A stretch of 9,442 nt of DNA. It comes from Acidobacteriota bacterium (GTDB lineage Bacteria; Acidobacteriota; Vicinamibacteria; Vicinamibacterales; JAFNAJ01). Shown piece by piece: positions 1-6,331 of the stretch (position 1 is the stretch's first letter; each line of letters opens with the position of its first letter). Both the position numbers and the translations under genes were made by a program. Under the pieces are notes generated by a model. The model saw nothing but the letters and a program-made list of their open reading frames with translations, had not been told where the DNA came from and searched no databases. The stretch lies in the NCBI GenBank assembly GCA_017860085.1, contig JAFNAJ010000066.1, positions 1 through 9,442 on the forward strand, given 5' to 3'.

Positions 1-338
1 TTGAAGCCGGCCTGCGTGTGATTGGCGCCGAGGATCACGACGACGTCGTAGTCGCGGCCCGCCACCTGCTTGTACGCGTCCGCAGCAACCTGGCCCGAGA
101 ACACGTAGCCGGCATGCGGCGCAACGATGGCGATCGGATCCTGGGTCCTGGCCTCGGCGGCCGAGTCGAGCAACGCGTGCACCGCCCGATCGAGCTTGTC
201 ACCCGACGCCGGGTAGAAGCGGCCCGCGACGGCCGGCTCACGAACGGCGTCGCTGGTCGTCTGCGCGACGCCGGCCCGGCTCCCTCCGCACGCGAAGGCG
301 CCAACCAGCCCGAGTACGACCAATCGTGAGAGGGTCAT
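1..338 (-). CDS. amrB: AmmeMemoRadiSam system protein B (MEMO-family), exported, 3' end cut by window
   Basis: This is the N-terminal 112 residues of a MEMO-family protein (related to human MEMO1 and extradiol dioxygenase folds); the rest lies beyond base 1. Family signatures seen are REPAVAGRFYP (33-43), APHAGYVFSG (73-82) and VILGANHT (101-108). His75 and His107 correspond to the conserved metal-site histidines of the family; the third ligand (Cys) would lie in the missing part. The first ~25 residues (MTLSRLVVLGLVGAFACGG) form a hydrophobic export signal not typical of cytoplasmic MEMO proteins. Cys17 is preceded by AFA, a poor lipobox, so lipidation is uncertain and signal peptidase I cleavage near residue 25 is an alternative. 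The ATG lies 4 bp after the stop of the radical SAM gene. The GGTGA covering that stop can serve as the ribosome site, which indicates translational coupling. The family assignment is firm; its biochemical role is not established. Confidence 0.88.
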   Translation of the reverse strand, partial: MTLSRLVVLGLVGAFACGGSRAGVAQTTSDAVREPAVAGRFYPASGDKLDRAVHALLDSAAEARTQDPIAIVAPHAGYVFSGQVAADAYKQVAGRDYDVVVILGANHTQAGF

Positions 339-342
339 CGTG

Positions 343-1566
343 TCACCAGACGCCCGCAACGTGCTCGCCGCAGAAGCGGCACCGCCCGTTGGAGAGGTGC
401 ACCTCCGTGACGAAGAAGCTCTGCCGGCGTACAACCGCCTTGCCGCACCTGGGACAATAGGTGTCGTTGCCCGGATGTCCCGGGACGTTGCCGACATACG
501 CGTAGCGCAGCCCGGCCTCCTGGGCGATGGCCCGCGCCCGCTCGAGCGTCGCGACCGGTGTCGGCGGCAGATTGCGCAGCTGGTAGTCGGGATGGAAGCG
601 GGTGAAGTGCACCGGGACGTCGAGGCCAACCTCGCCGGCGACCCAGCGCGCGAGCTCCTGTAACGACCGGTCCGAGTCGTTCAGCGTCGGCACGACGAGG
701 TTGACAATCTCGAGGTGCACGCCGCTCTTCGCCACCTGCCGGATGCTGCGCAGCACGGGCTTGAGGGAAGCGCCCGACACGTCGCGGTAGAACTCCTCGC
801 TGAATCCCTTGAGGTCGATCTTGATCGCATCGAGCGCCTGGCACATGTCGGCGAGCGGCGCCTCGTTCATGAATCCACAGCTGACGAGCGCCGTCCGAAG
901 GCCACGGGTACGAGCCGCCCTCGCGATGTCGAGGAGGTACTCGACGAACACCGTGGGCTCGTTGTACGTGAAGGCCAGGACACGCGCCTGCCGTCGCTCG
1001 GCGTCGCGCGCCAGGTCGCCCGGCGCGACGTACGGCACGTCGTAGTCCTCGGGGGACGCCTGCGACAGTTCCCAGTTCTGGCAGAACCGGCAACGGAGCG
1101 GACACCCGGTGGTGGCCAGGGAGAATGCCGACGAGCCCGGAAGGAAGTGGTAGAAGGGCTTCTTCTCGATCGGATCCACGTGAACCGCGACGGGCCGCCC
1201 GTACACCAGGCTCCGCAGCTCGCCGTCGACGTTCGCGCGGGCGCGGCAGCGCCCCCGCTTCCCGGGGTCGATCACGCATCCCTGCGCGCACAGGAGGCAG
1301 CTCACCCTCTTGGGATCGTGGACGTGCGGCTTGCCCGCGAGCTGTTCCACCGGGCGATGGCACGTGAGGCAGTCGACGCCCGCCATCGCGGAGGTGGCCC
1401 AGTAGCGCGCCCGGACTCCTGGTGCCGCAGGGGCGACCAGCGCTTCGGCGCTCGGTTCGGGGCCGAACCACGCCAGCACGCGCGCTGCGCGCTCGCCGGT
1501 CGCCAGGCACACCCCGGCGGGCACGCATCGGGCCGCGGCTGTCAGCAACGCCCGCCTGGACAGCAA
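343..1566 (-). CDS. amrS: AmmeMemoRadiSam system radical SAM enzyme with Tat-like N-terminus
   Basis: This is a radical SAM protein of the AmmeMemoRadiSam family (407 aa from a TTG start). The core begins near residue 87. It has a Cys cluster CLLCAQGC (90-97) plus C107, the motif HVDPIEKKPFYHFLPG (129-144), and the radical SAM [4Fe-4S] motif CPLRCRFC (C155, C159, C162). A C-terminal zinc-ribbon-like tail (CPRCG...CRFCG) ends in GVW, as in other family members. The substrate is not known. The family is usually ~340 aa; the extra ~85 residues here carry SRRALL (3-8), a twin-arginine-like motif, and a CLTCH (66-70) heme-c-type CxxCH. I chose TTG at 1566 because GAGG lies 8 bp upstream, it puts SRR at the very N-terminus, and codon third positions lose their GC bias beyond it. 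An ATG at 1725 is in frame but overlaps the divergent promoter region. A weak -10-like TAGACT lies at 1603-1598. The MEMO gene follows 4 bp later. Confidence 0.9.
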   Translation of the reverse strand: MLSRRALLTAAARCVPAGVCLATGERAARVLAWFGPEPSAEALVAPAAPGVRARYWATSAMAGVDCLTCHRPVEQLAGKPHVHDPKRVSCLLCAQGCVIDPGKRGRCRARANVDGELRSLVYGRPVAVHVDPIEKKPFYHFLPGSSAFSLATTGCPLRCRFCQNWELSQASPEDYDVPYVAPGDLARDAERRQARVLAFTYNEPTVFVEYLLDIARAARTRGLRTALVSCGFMNEAPLADMCQALDAIKIDLKGFSEEFYRDVSGASLKPVLRSIRQVAKSGVHLEIVNLVVPTLNDSDRSLQELARWVAGEVGLDVPVHFTRFHPDYQLRNLPPTPVATLERARAIAQEAGLRYAYVGNVPGHPGNDTYCPRCGKAVVRRQSFFVTEVHLSNGRCRFCGEHVAGVW

Positions 1567-1649
1567 GGTGGCACCCTCGGGGGCTGGTGCTGAGCCCAGT
1601 CTAGCGCCGCCGGAGCCACCGTGAAAGGCACACCCGGGTGTCGTGGCGG

Positions 1650-1677
1650 TCGACCGCGCCATCGGCTGTGGCATAAT
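1650..1677 (+). promoter_or_regulatory. candidate sigma70-type promoter of the metallopeptidase gene
   Basis: An extended -10 reads TGG-CATAAT (-10 hexamer at 1672-1677, five of six matches to consensus). TCGACC (1650-1655) sits 16 bp upstream as a -35 with four of six matches. It lies about 62 bp before the ATG at 1740, in the 173-bp gap between divergent genes. It is the best promoter-like match in this GC-rich spacer, but was judged by eye only. Confidence 0.4.
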
Positions 1678-1739
1678 CCCGGCCGCGCCTCGTGCTGCGA
1701 AGGCGTGGCTCTCCGAGACGATCAAAAAAGGACCGAACC

Positions 1740-2573
1740 ATGAAGTGGACGCCCGGAGGTACGAGTCGTAACATCGAGGACCGTCGCGGAACCATGGTGC
1801 GCCGTGCGGCGCCCATCGGCCTGGGCGGCCTGCTCCTGCTCCTCCTGCTCACCTTCCTCACCGGGCAGGACTTCCTGTCGCTCGTGCCAGAACAAGCGAT
1901 GGTGCCCAGCCAGGCTCCCGCGGGGCCGGTGCGTTCGACCCCAGAGGAAGAGCAGGCGGTGCAGTTCGTCTCGTTTGTGCTCGACGACCTGCAGGAGACC
2001 TGGACCCGGCTGCTGCCGGGCCGCTACCAGGAAGCCAAGCTGGTCCTCTTCCGCGACCTCGTCCAGTCGGCGTGTGGGTTCGCCCAGTCGGCGACGGGTC
2101 CGTTCTACTGCCCCGCAGACCAGAGGGTGTACCTCGACCTCGGGTTCTTCGAGGAGCTGCGGCGGCGATTCGGCGCGCCGGGCGACTTTGCGCAAGCGTA
2201 CGTGATTGCTCACGAGGTCGGGCACCACGTCCAGCGTCTGCTGGGCATCGAGCAGCAGGTTCGGCAGATGCAGCAGGCCCGCCCGAGGCTCGCCAATCAG
2301 CTCTCCGTCCGCATGGAGCTGCAGGCCGACTGCCTCGCCGGCGTGTGGGGTCATTCCACGGCTCGACGCGACATTCTCGAGCGGGAGGACGTCGAGGAAG
2401 GGCTCAACGCCGCCGCGGCCATTGGCGACGACCGGATTCAGAAGATGTCAGGCAGCTTCGTGCGCCCCGACGCGTTCACGCACGGCTCGTCGGCCCAGCG
2501 CGTCGAGTGGTTCCGCCGGGGACTCGAGTCGGGTAATCCAGACGTGTGCGACACGTTTTCGGGGACGGACTAG
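1740..2573 (+). CDS. ypfJ: neutral zinc metallopeptidase, YpfJ / KPN_02809 family
   Basis: This is a predicted membrane-anchored metalloprotease (277 aa, the usual family length). It starts MKW, with the family hallmark NIEDRRG at 11-17. A single very leucine-rich transmembrane helix follows (about 26-41), so the catalytic domain should face the periplasm. The zinc motif HEVGH is at 158-162 within VIAHEVGHHVQ. ELQADCLAGVWG (193-204) supplies the conserved acidic residues expected to complete the metal site. Cys112, Cys124, Cys198 and Cys270 could form disulfides outside the cytoplasm. The start at 1740 is chosen because AAAGGA lies about 8 bp upstream and the family N-terminus begins there; the frame is open upstream to 1692 but that part is not family-like. 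Physiological substrates of the family are not well defined. It is divergent from the AmrS gene and convergent with uridine kinase, so it is probably monocistronic. The symbol follows the E. coli relative. Confidence 0.9.
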   Translation: MKWTPGGTSRNIEDRRGTMVRRAAPIGLGGLLLLLLLTFLTGQDFLSLVPEQAMVPSQAPAGPVRSTPEEEQAVQFVSFVLDDLQETWTRLLPGRYQEAKLVLFRDLVQSACGFAQSATGPFYCPADQRVYLDLGFFEELRRRFGAPGDFAQAYVIAHEVGHHVQRLLGIEQQVRQMQQARPRLANQLSVRMELQADCLAGVWGHSTARRDILEREDVEEGLNAAAAIGDDRIQKMSGSFVRPDAFTHGSSAQRVEWFRRGLESGNPDVCDTFSGTD

Positions 2574-2610
2574 GGGCTCTGGACTCGGCTCCCGGCCGAC
2601 AACCTGAAGC

Positions 2611-2743
2611 CGGTTTCACAACCTCGCGGGTGGCCGCGACTGGGGCCCCCGCCCGCCCGCAGGCGCCTCTCCCGTAGGAGCGCCCTTGGCGCCGAGGACG
2701 GGTGGGGTGGTCGCGGACAGGACCCGTTCCGGTTGTGAAACCG
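2611..2743. repeat. 133-bp fold-back element with perfect 13-bp inverted ends
   Basis: CGGTTTCACAACC at 2611-2623 is the exact reverse complement of GGTTGTGAAACCG at 2731-2743. Inside, CCGCGAC (2634-2640) also pairs with GTCGCGG (2710-2716), and G/C runs between them can pair imperfectly. A small internal hairpin (GGCG-CTC...GAG-CGCC) lies around 2662-2685. The element fills most of the 203-bp gap between two convergent genes. No ORF or T-tract is seen. It could be a MITE- or REP-like dispersed repeat or act as a bidirectional terminator; which one cannot be told from a single copy. Confidence 0.55.
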
Positions 2744-2776
2744 CGCCGGGGAACTCGGCGCCAGGGGACTCGGGCG

Positions 2777-3400
2777 CTACCGGTTCGCGAGGCTCCGAAT
2801 CAGCGTCAGCATCATCCCGATGGCCACCTCGTTGTGGCCGCCCTGGGGGATGATGATGTCGGCGTAGCGCTTGCTGGGCTCGACGAACTCGAGGTGCATG
2901 GGCTTGACCGTGGCGAGGTACTGGTCCACCACGGATTTCAGGGTCCGTCCCCGCTCCTCGACGTCCCGCACAACCCGCCGGATGAAACGCGTATCCGCGT
3001 CGGTGTCCACGAACACTTTCACATCCATCAGTCGCCGCAGGGACGCCTCGGCGTAGATCAGGATGCCTTCCACGATGACGACGCGGCGCGGGTGCACCGT
3101 TTCGGTCTTTGCGCTCCGCTCGTACTTGGCGAAATCGTAGAGCGGCACCTCCACGGACGTGCCGGCCTTGAGCGCTTCGACGTGCGCGACCAGCAGGTCG
3201 GTCTCGAGCGAGTCGGGGTGGTCGTAGTTGAGGGCGGCGCGCTCTTCGAACCGCAGCTCGTTCCGATCGCGATAGTAGCGGTCGTGCTCCAGCACCGTGA
3301 CGTCGCCCGACCCGAGACTCTCCACGATGCGACGCACCACCGTGGTCTTCCCAGATCCGGTGCCTCCCGCCACGCCGATGACTACGGGTTCGCTTCCCAT
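2777..3400 (-). CDS. udk: uridine kinase
   Basis: A P-loop kinase that phosphorylates uridine and cytidine to UMP and CMP in pyrimidine salvage (207 aa, standard length). It has Walker A GGTGSGKT (12-19), HDRYYRD (39-45) in the nucleoside-binding region, NYDHPDSLETDLL (58-70), VPLYDFAKYERS (85-96) and Walker-B-like VVIVEGILIY (107-116). The segment DTDADTRFIRRVVRDVEERGR (about 132-152) is the usual lid region with its arginines. The ATG at 3400 is chosen because it starts MGSEP directly before the first beta strand and GGGAGGATC gives a strong ribosome site. The longer frame up to 3709 runs into the divergent regulator gene and is not family-like. A TACACT -10-like hexamer lies at 3449-3444 on this strand, with 11-bp direct repeats just upstream of it, so the divergent regulator may control this gene. 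Confidence 0.95.
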   Translation of the reverse strand: MGSEPVVIGVAGGTGSGKTTVVRRIVESLGSGDVTVLEHDRYYRDRNELRFEERAALNYDHPDSLETDLLVAHVEALKAGTSVEVPLYDFAKYERSAKTETVHPRRVVIVEGILIYAEASLRRLMDVKVFVDTDADTRFIRRVVRDVEERGRTLKSVVDQYLATVKPMHLEFVEPSKRYADIIIPQGGHNEVAIGMMLTLIRSLANR

Positions 3401-3467
3401 GATCCTCCCGCCGACGATCCCCTCCCGACCCGCCTTCGACGCCAGTGTAGCGTGAACTCCCTCGGCG

Positions 3468-3511
3468 TGATGTAACCGCGTGTTTACCGGTGCTTCACCG
3501 TGCAGAAACCC
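3468..3511 (-). promoter_or_regulatory. tandem 11-bp direct repeats, candidate OmpR-family response-regulator binding site
   Basis: Read on the minus strand, successive 11-mers are GGGTTTCTGCA (3511-3501), CGGTGAAGCAC (3500-3490), CGGTAAACACG (3489-3479) and CGGTTACATCA (3478-3468). All four share GGT at the same place and the last three share CGGTnA. One helical turn between direct repeats is the normal layout of PhoB/PhoP/OmpR-type operators. The array sits between udk and a gene for such a regulator, about 80 bp before the regulator start. It lies immediately upstream of a -10-like TACACT for udk. Assignment to this regulator is inference. Confidence 0.5.
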
Positions 3512-3589
3512 GGCGCGGATAGGGTGGGTTCGAGGTGCACACCCGTGGAACAGGTTGCGACGATTCGGCTGCCCGAGCAAGGCGCCCCC

Positions 3590-4279
3590 ATGACGCGAAT
3601 TCTGGTCGTGGAGGACGAACAGGACATCGCCGAGCTCATCAAGCACTCGCTCGAGCGTTCCGGAAGTGTCCGCGTGGACACGGTCGGCAGCGGCGATCTG
3701 GCCATTCACGCAGCGACTGCCTCACCGCCCGACCTCCTCATCCTCGACTTGAACCTCCCCGTCGTCGACGGGCTCGAGGTGTGCCGCGTGCTGCGGTCCG
3801 CACCGGCGACCCAACACATCCCCATCATCATGCTGACCGCGCGAACGCACGAGCTCGACCGCGTGACGGGGCTCGACCTGGGCGCTGACGACTACGTCAC
3901 CAAGCCGTTCAGCCTCCGCGAGCTCGCGGCGCGGGTACGCGCCGTGTTGCGCCGACGGCAGGCTGTTACACCATCCGGGGCCACCGTGGCCGTTTACCGG
4001 GGACGCCACCTCGAGGCCGACTTCGACGCCGTAGCCATCCACGTCGAGGGAAGGGCGGTGAAACTCACGCGGCGCGAGTTCGAGCTCCTGAAGTGCCTCG
4101 TCGAGAACCGTAACCGCGTGCTCTCGCGCGATCGCCTGCTGGAGCGCGTCTGGGGCTACGACTGCTTCATCGAGACACGATCGGTCGACGTGCACGTGGG
4201 TCGCCTGCGCAGCAAGCTGGGCCCGGCTGGCCAGCAAATCGAGACGGTCGTCGGCCTGGGCTACCGGTTCGTCGAGTGA
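3590..4279 (+). CDS. OmpR/PhoB-family two-component response regulator
   Basis: A DNA-binding response regulator (229 aa, usual length). The receiver domain (about 3-119) has acidic residues E8/D9 in ILVVEDE, the phospho-acceptor Asp53 in LILDLNLPVVDG, Thr83 in IIMLTART, and Lys105 in DDYVTKPF. The C-terminal winged helix (about 133-229) shows LTRREFELLKCL (159-170), RDRLLERVW (180-188), the recognition-helix region TRSVDVHVGRLRSKL (196-210) and VGLGYRF (221-227). The ATG at 3590 is chosen because MTRILVVEDE is the exact start of the receiver fold; the frame is open to 3500 but that extension is not family-like. The ribosome site is weak (AAGG). No histidine kinase is adjacent: the next gene converges from the other strand 12 bp away. 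The nearby phosphate transporter suggests a PhoB/PhoP-like role, but sequence alone does not separate this from other OmpR-type regulators. Confidence 0.93.
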   Translation: MTRILVVEDEQDIAELIKHSLERSGSVRVDTVGSGDLAIHAATASPPDLLILDLNLPVVDGLEVCRVLRSAPATQHIPIIMLTARTHELDRVTGLDLGADDYVTKPFSLRELAARVRAVLRRRQAVTPSGATVAVYRGRHLEADFDAVAIHVEGRAVKLTRREFELLKCLVENRNRVLSRDRLLERVWGYDCFIETRSVDVHVGRLRSKLGPAGQQIETVVGLGYRFVE

Positions 4280-4291
4280 GTGGCTGCCCCG

Positions 4292-5293
4292 TCAGGAGAG
4301 ACCGACCAGATGCAGCAGCCAGAACGTGGCGGCACCAACCGACGCCGCAGCCGGAATGGTCAGCACCCACGCCCAGACGATCTGGCGGGCGACGCCCCAC
4401 CGGACGGCCGACAGGCGCCGGATCGATCCGACGCCGACGATGGCGCCGGTGATCGTGTGCGTCGTCGAGATGCCGACGCCGAGGTGCGTGGCCATGAAGA
4501 TGGCCGCCGCGGCGCCCGTCTCGGCCGCGAACCCCTGCACCGGCAGGAGCTTCGTCACCTTCTGCCCCATGGTCTTGATGATCCGCCAGCCGCCGGACAA
4601 GGTTCCCAACCCTATTGCCGTGTGCGCGGCAAGCACCACCCAGAACGGAATGTGGAAGGTCCGCAGGTACCCAGCCGTGAAGAGCACGCCAGCGATGATC
4701 CCCATGGTCTTCTGCGCATCGTTGGCGCCGTGCATGAGGCTGAACGCCGCCGCCGACAACAGCTGGAGCTTGCGGAACCAGTGATCCACCCGCGCGGGCA
4801 CGGCCCGGCGGAACGTCCAGAAGATCAGAACCATCATCGCCAGGCCGACGAACAATCCGACGAGCGGGGCCACGACCATGAAGACCAGCGTCTTCGTCCA
4901 GCCCGAAATGATGACCGCGCCAAAGCCCGCCTTGGCGACGGCGGCGCCCGCGTAGCCGCCAAACAGGGCATGCGACGAACTGGTCGGCAGCCCGAAGAAC
5001 CACGTGATGAGGTTCCAGACGATGGCCCCCACCAGGCCTGCGCCGATCACCGCGAAGGTGACGATCCCGAGATCGATCATGCCAGAGCCCACGGTCTTTG
5101 CGACCGCGGTGCCAAAGCCAAACGCTGCGATGAAGTTGAAGAAGGCAGCCCAGATCACCGCCTTCCCTGGCGACAGGACCCGGGTCGACACCACGGTGGC
5201 GATGGAATTGGCCGCGTCGTGGAAGCCGTTGATGAAGTCGAAGATCAGCGCCAGCGTGATGAGCAACAGGACGACGGCGAACGTGGTGTCCAT
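4292..5293 (-). CDS. pit: PiT-family inorganic phosphate transporter
   Basis: A low-affinity inner-membrane phosphate (metal-phosphate) transporter of the PiT family, 333 aa, typical of the shorter bacterial PiT/PitA forms, with about ten hydrophobic segments. Duplicated family signatures are clear: DFINGFHDAANSIATVVSTR (19-38) in the first half and HGANDAQKTMG (188-198) in the second. The loops LPTSSSHAL (102-110) and GISTTHT (274-280) complete the internal repeat. The start ATG at 5293 gives the standard short N-terminus before the first membrane helix. No good Shine-Dalgarno is seen, and the gene begins 5 bp after the stop of the DUF47 gene, so translation is probably coupled. DUF47-PiT pairs are a common conserved operon, with the DUF47 protein thought to modulate the transporter. 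It converges on the response-regulator gene with only 12 bp between stop codons and no terminator. Confidence 0.95.
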   Translation of the reverse strand: MDTTFAVVLLLITLALIFDFINGFHDAANSIATVVSTRVLSPGKAVIWAAFFNFIAAFGFGTAVAKTVGSGMIDLGIVTFAVIGAGLVGAIVWNLITWFFGLPTSSSHALFGGYAGAAVAKAGFGAVIISGWTKTLVFMVVAPLVGLFVGLAMMVLIFWTFRRAVPARVDHWFRKLQLLSAAAFSLMHGANDAQKTMGIIAGVLFTAGYLRTFHIPFWVVLAAHTAIGLGTLSGGWRIIKTMGQKVTKLLPVQGFAAETGAAAAIFMATHLGVGISTTHTITGAIVGVGSIRRLSAVRWGVARQIVWAWVLTIPAAASVGAATFWLLHLVGLS

Positions 5294-5298
5294 GGGTC

Positions 5299-5919
5299 TC
5301 AGGAGTACTTGACCACCACGCTCTCGAGCACGTTTGCGACGTCCTCACACCGGTCCGTGGCCTGTTCGAGGACGCTCAGGATCTTCTGCCACTTGATGAT
5401 CTCGATCGGATCCCGCTCTTCATCGAAAAGCCTGCCGATGAGCTCCGAGTGAAGCCTGTCGGCCTCGTTCTCCAACCGGTTGATCTCCACCACGCTCTTC
5501 ATGATGCCGTCGCGCTTCTCGAGATGCTGGAGGGCGCGATGCAGTTCCTCCGTCGACTGGAGGATGATCGCCGCCATCTCGCGGGCTCCGCGACGAACGC
5601 TCCTTACCTTGTACAGCCGCAGGTACGCCGCCGCATCGTCGATGGCATCCATCACGTCGTCGAGGCTCCGGGCCAGCGCGTGGATGTCCTCGCGGTCGAA
5701 GGGTGTGACAAAGGTCTGGTTGAGATGGCGAAGCAGTTCGTGCGTGATCGTGTCGGCCCGGTGTTCCGCGGCCTTGACCTCGTCGGCCATCTCCCAGCGG
5801 AGGTTGTCGGCCGACACCATCTGGTCGAGCAAGCCTGCGCCGGCGCGGATCTCAGCGCCGAGCGCGATGAAGTCCTGGAAGAACTTGCCTTCCCTGGGAA
5901 TGAAGCTGAAGCGCGCCAT
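5299..5919 (-). CDS. DUF47 / PhoU-like PiT accessory protein
   Basis: A soluble, mostly alpha-helical protein of the DUF47 (TIGR00153, PhoU_div) family, 206 aa, full length. It begins MARFSFIPREGKFFQDF, the family start (FIP..xxFF). Conserved acidic/His helices follow: AAEHRADTITHELLRHLNQTFVTPFDREDIHALARSLDDVMDAIDD spans about 50-96 and holds PhoU-type metal-binding E/D residues (FDREDIHAL, LDDVMDAIDD). NRLENEADRL (148-157) and ATDRCEDVANVLE (187-199) are the matching second-half motifs. It is thought to regulate the partner PiT transporter, as PhoU does for Pst. The start has a strong GGAGGG ribosome site (5928-5923) and a TATGAT -10-like hexamer at 5945-5940. It is the first gene of the DUF47-pit operon. 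Confidence 0.93.
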   Translation of the reverse strand: MARFSFIPREGKFFQDFIALGAEIRAGAGLLDQMVSADNLRWEMADEVKAAEHRADTITHELLRHLNQTFVTPFDREDIHALARSLDDVMDAIDDAAAYLRLYKVRSVRRGAREMAAIILQSTEELHRALQHLEKRDGIMKSVVEINRLENEADRLHSELIGRLFDEERDPIEIIKWQKILSVLEQATDRCEDVANVLESVVVKYS

Positions 5920-5939
5920 GGACCCTCCGGGGCCTGAGG

Positions 5940-5945
5940 ATCATA
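5940..5945 (-). promoter_or_regulatory. candidate -10 element of the DUF47-pit operon
   Basis: TATGAT on the minus strand, 20 bp before the ATG of the DUF47 gene, matches five of six -10 consensus bases. The best -35 (GGGACC, 18 bp upstream) is weak with three of six. No 11-bp repeat array like that before the regulator is seen here, so direct control by the neighbouring regulator is not supported by sequence. Confidence 0.3.
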
Positions 5946-6062
5946 GCAGAAGGCTCCGCCAGGGGTCCCGATGGGCAGCTTGAGGGCGCACGACCACCGC
6001 CCCGGAGGCCGAGTGCCTAACTCACCGGGGTCAGGACGCGGATCGGAGATCGACGGCGCGCG

Positions 6063-6293
6063 TCAGTGACGCGTGCCGACGTGCGTCGGGCGGTTGCCGA
6101 AGATCCGGCGGGCGCGCTCGACGCGGTGCCAGTCGGTGTAATGGGTCGTCCACAGGACTTCGGCGTCGCGCTCGACGCGGACGTCCCAGCCGTACGGCCC
6201 GCCTGGGTTGACGACAAACCGATAGGTGTGGTCGTCGTCGGTGTAGGTGCTCGCCGCCGGCGTGTTCAGCTCGGTGTCCATTGGAGTTCTCAT
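6063..6293 (-). CDS. small hypothetical protein (76 aa)
   Basis: I do not recognise a family. The product is small, acidic to neutral and rich in aromatics, with no signal peptide or membrane segment. The first ~20 residues look disordered (TDDD). They are followed by a compact core, TYRFVVNPGGPYGWDV...VLWTTHYTDWHRVERARRIFG (about 23-65), that looks like two or three beta strands and one helix. Codon third positions are almost all G or C through this frame, strong evidence for a real gene, and the opposite-strand frame over the same bases is its shadow. ATG 6293 is chosen for a GGTGA just upstream. The ATG at 6281 is a fair alternative because the first few codons (AGA ACT CCA) lack the GC bias. 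It is 143 bp upstream of the DUF47 gene on the same strand, so co-transcription is possible but not indicated. Confidence 0.68.
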   Translation of the reverse strand: MRTPMDTELNTPAASTYTDDDHTYRFVVNPGGPYGWDVRVERDAEVLWTTHYTDWHRVERARRIFGNRPTHVGTRH

Positions 6294-6331
6294 CGTTCAC
6301 CGTCGATCGTGCCTCAGCCAGAGGCGCGCGG

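Noticed and set aside
288..290. Lipobox cysteine (Cys17) of the MEMO-family protein
   Set aside because: The preceding residues AFA fit the lipobox consensus poorly, so it is not called a lipoprotein; an ordinary cleaved or anchored signal is as likely.
335..1528. Alternative minus-strand frame of 397 codons over the radical SAM gene
   Set aside because: Arg/Ala/Gly-rich shadow in another frame of a GC-rich gene; lacks any domain motif.
1567..1725. In-frame N-terminal extension of the radical SAM gene to an ATG at 1725 (460 aa)
   Set aside because: Third codon positions lose their GC bias here, no good ribosome site precedes 1725, it would overlap the divergent promoter region, and it would bury the twin-arginine-like motif 55 residues inside the protein.
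3401..3709. Upstream in-frame extension of uridine kinase (to 310 aa)
   Set aside because: It runs through the intergenic repeats and into the oppositely oriented regulator gene, and the product does not resemble any kinase domain; the ATG at 3400 has a strong ribosome site.
3993..4000. Another TTTACCGG match to the CGGTAA repeat unit
   Set aside because: Lies inside the regulator coding sequence and has no neighbouring copy at 11 bp; it shows that single units occur by chance, so only phased copies were counted.
4280..5452. Plus-strand open frame of 390 codons directly after the regulator stop
   Set aside because: It is the antisense shadow of pit and the DUF47 gene: low-complexity charged product with no motifs, while the minus strand encodes textbook families across the same bases.
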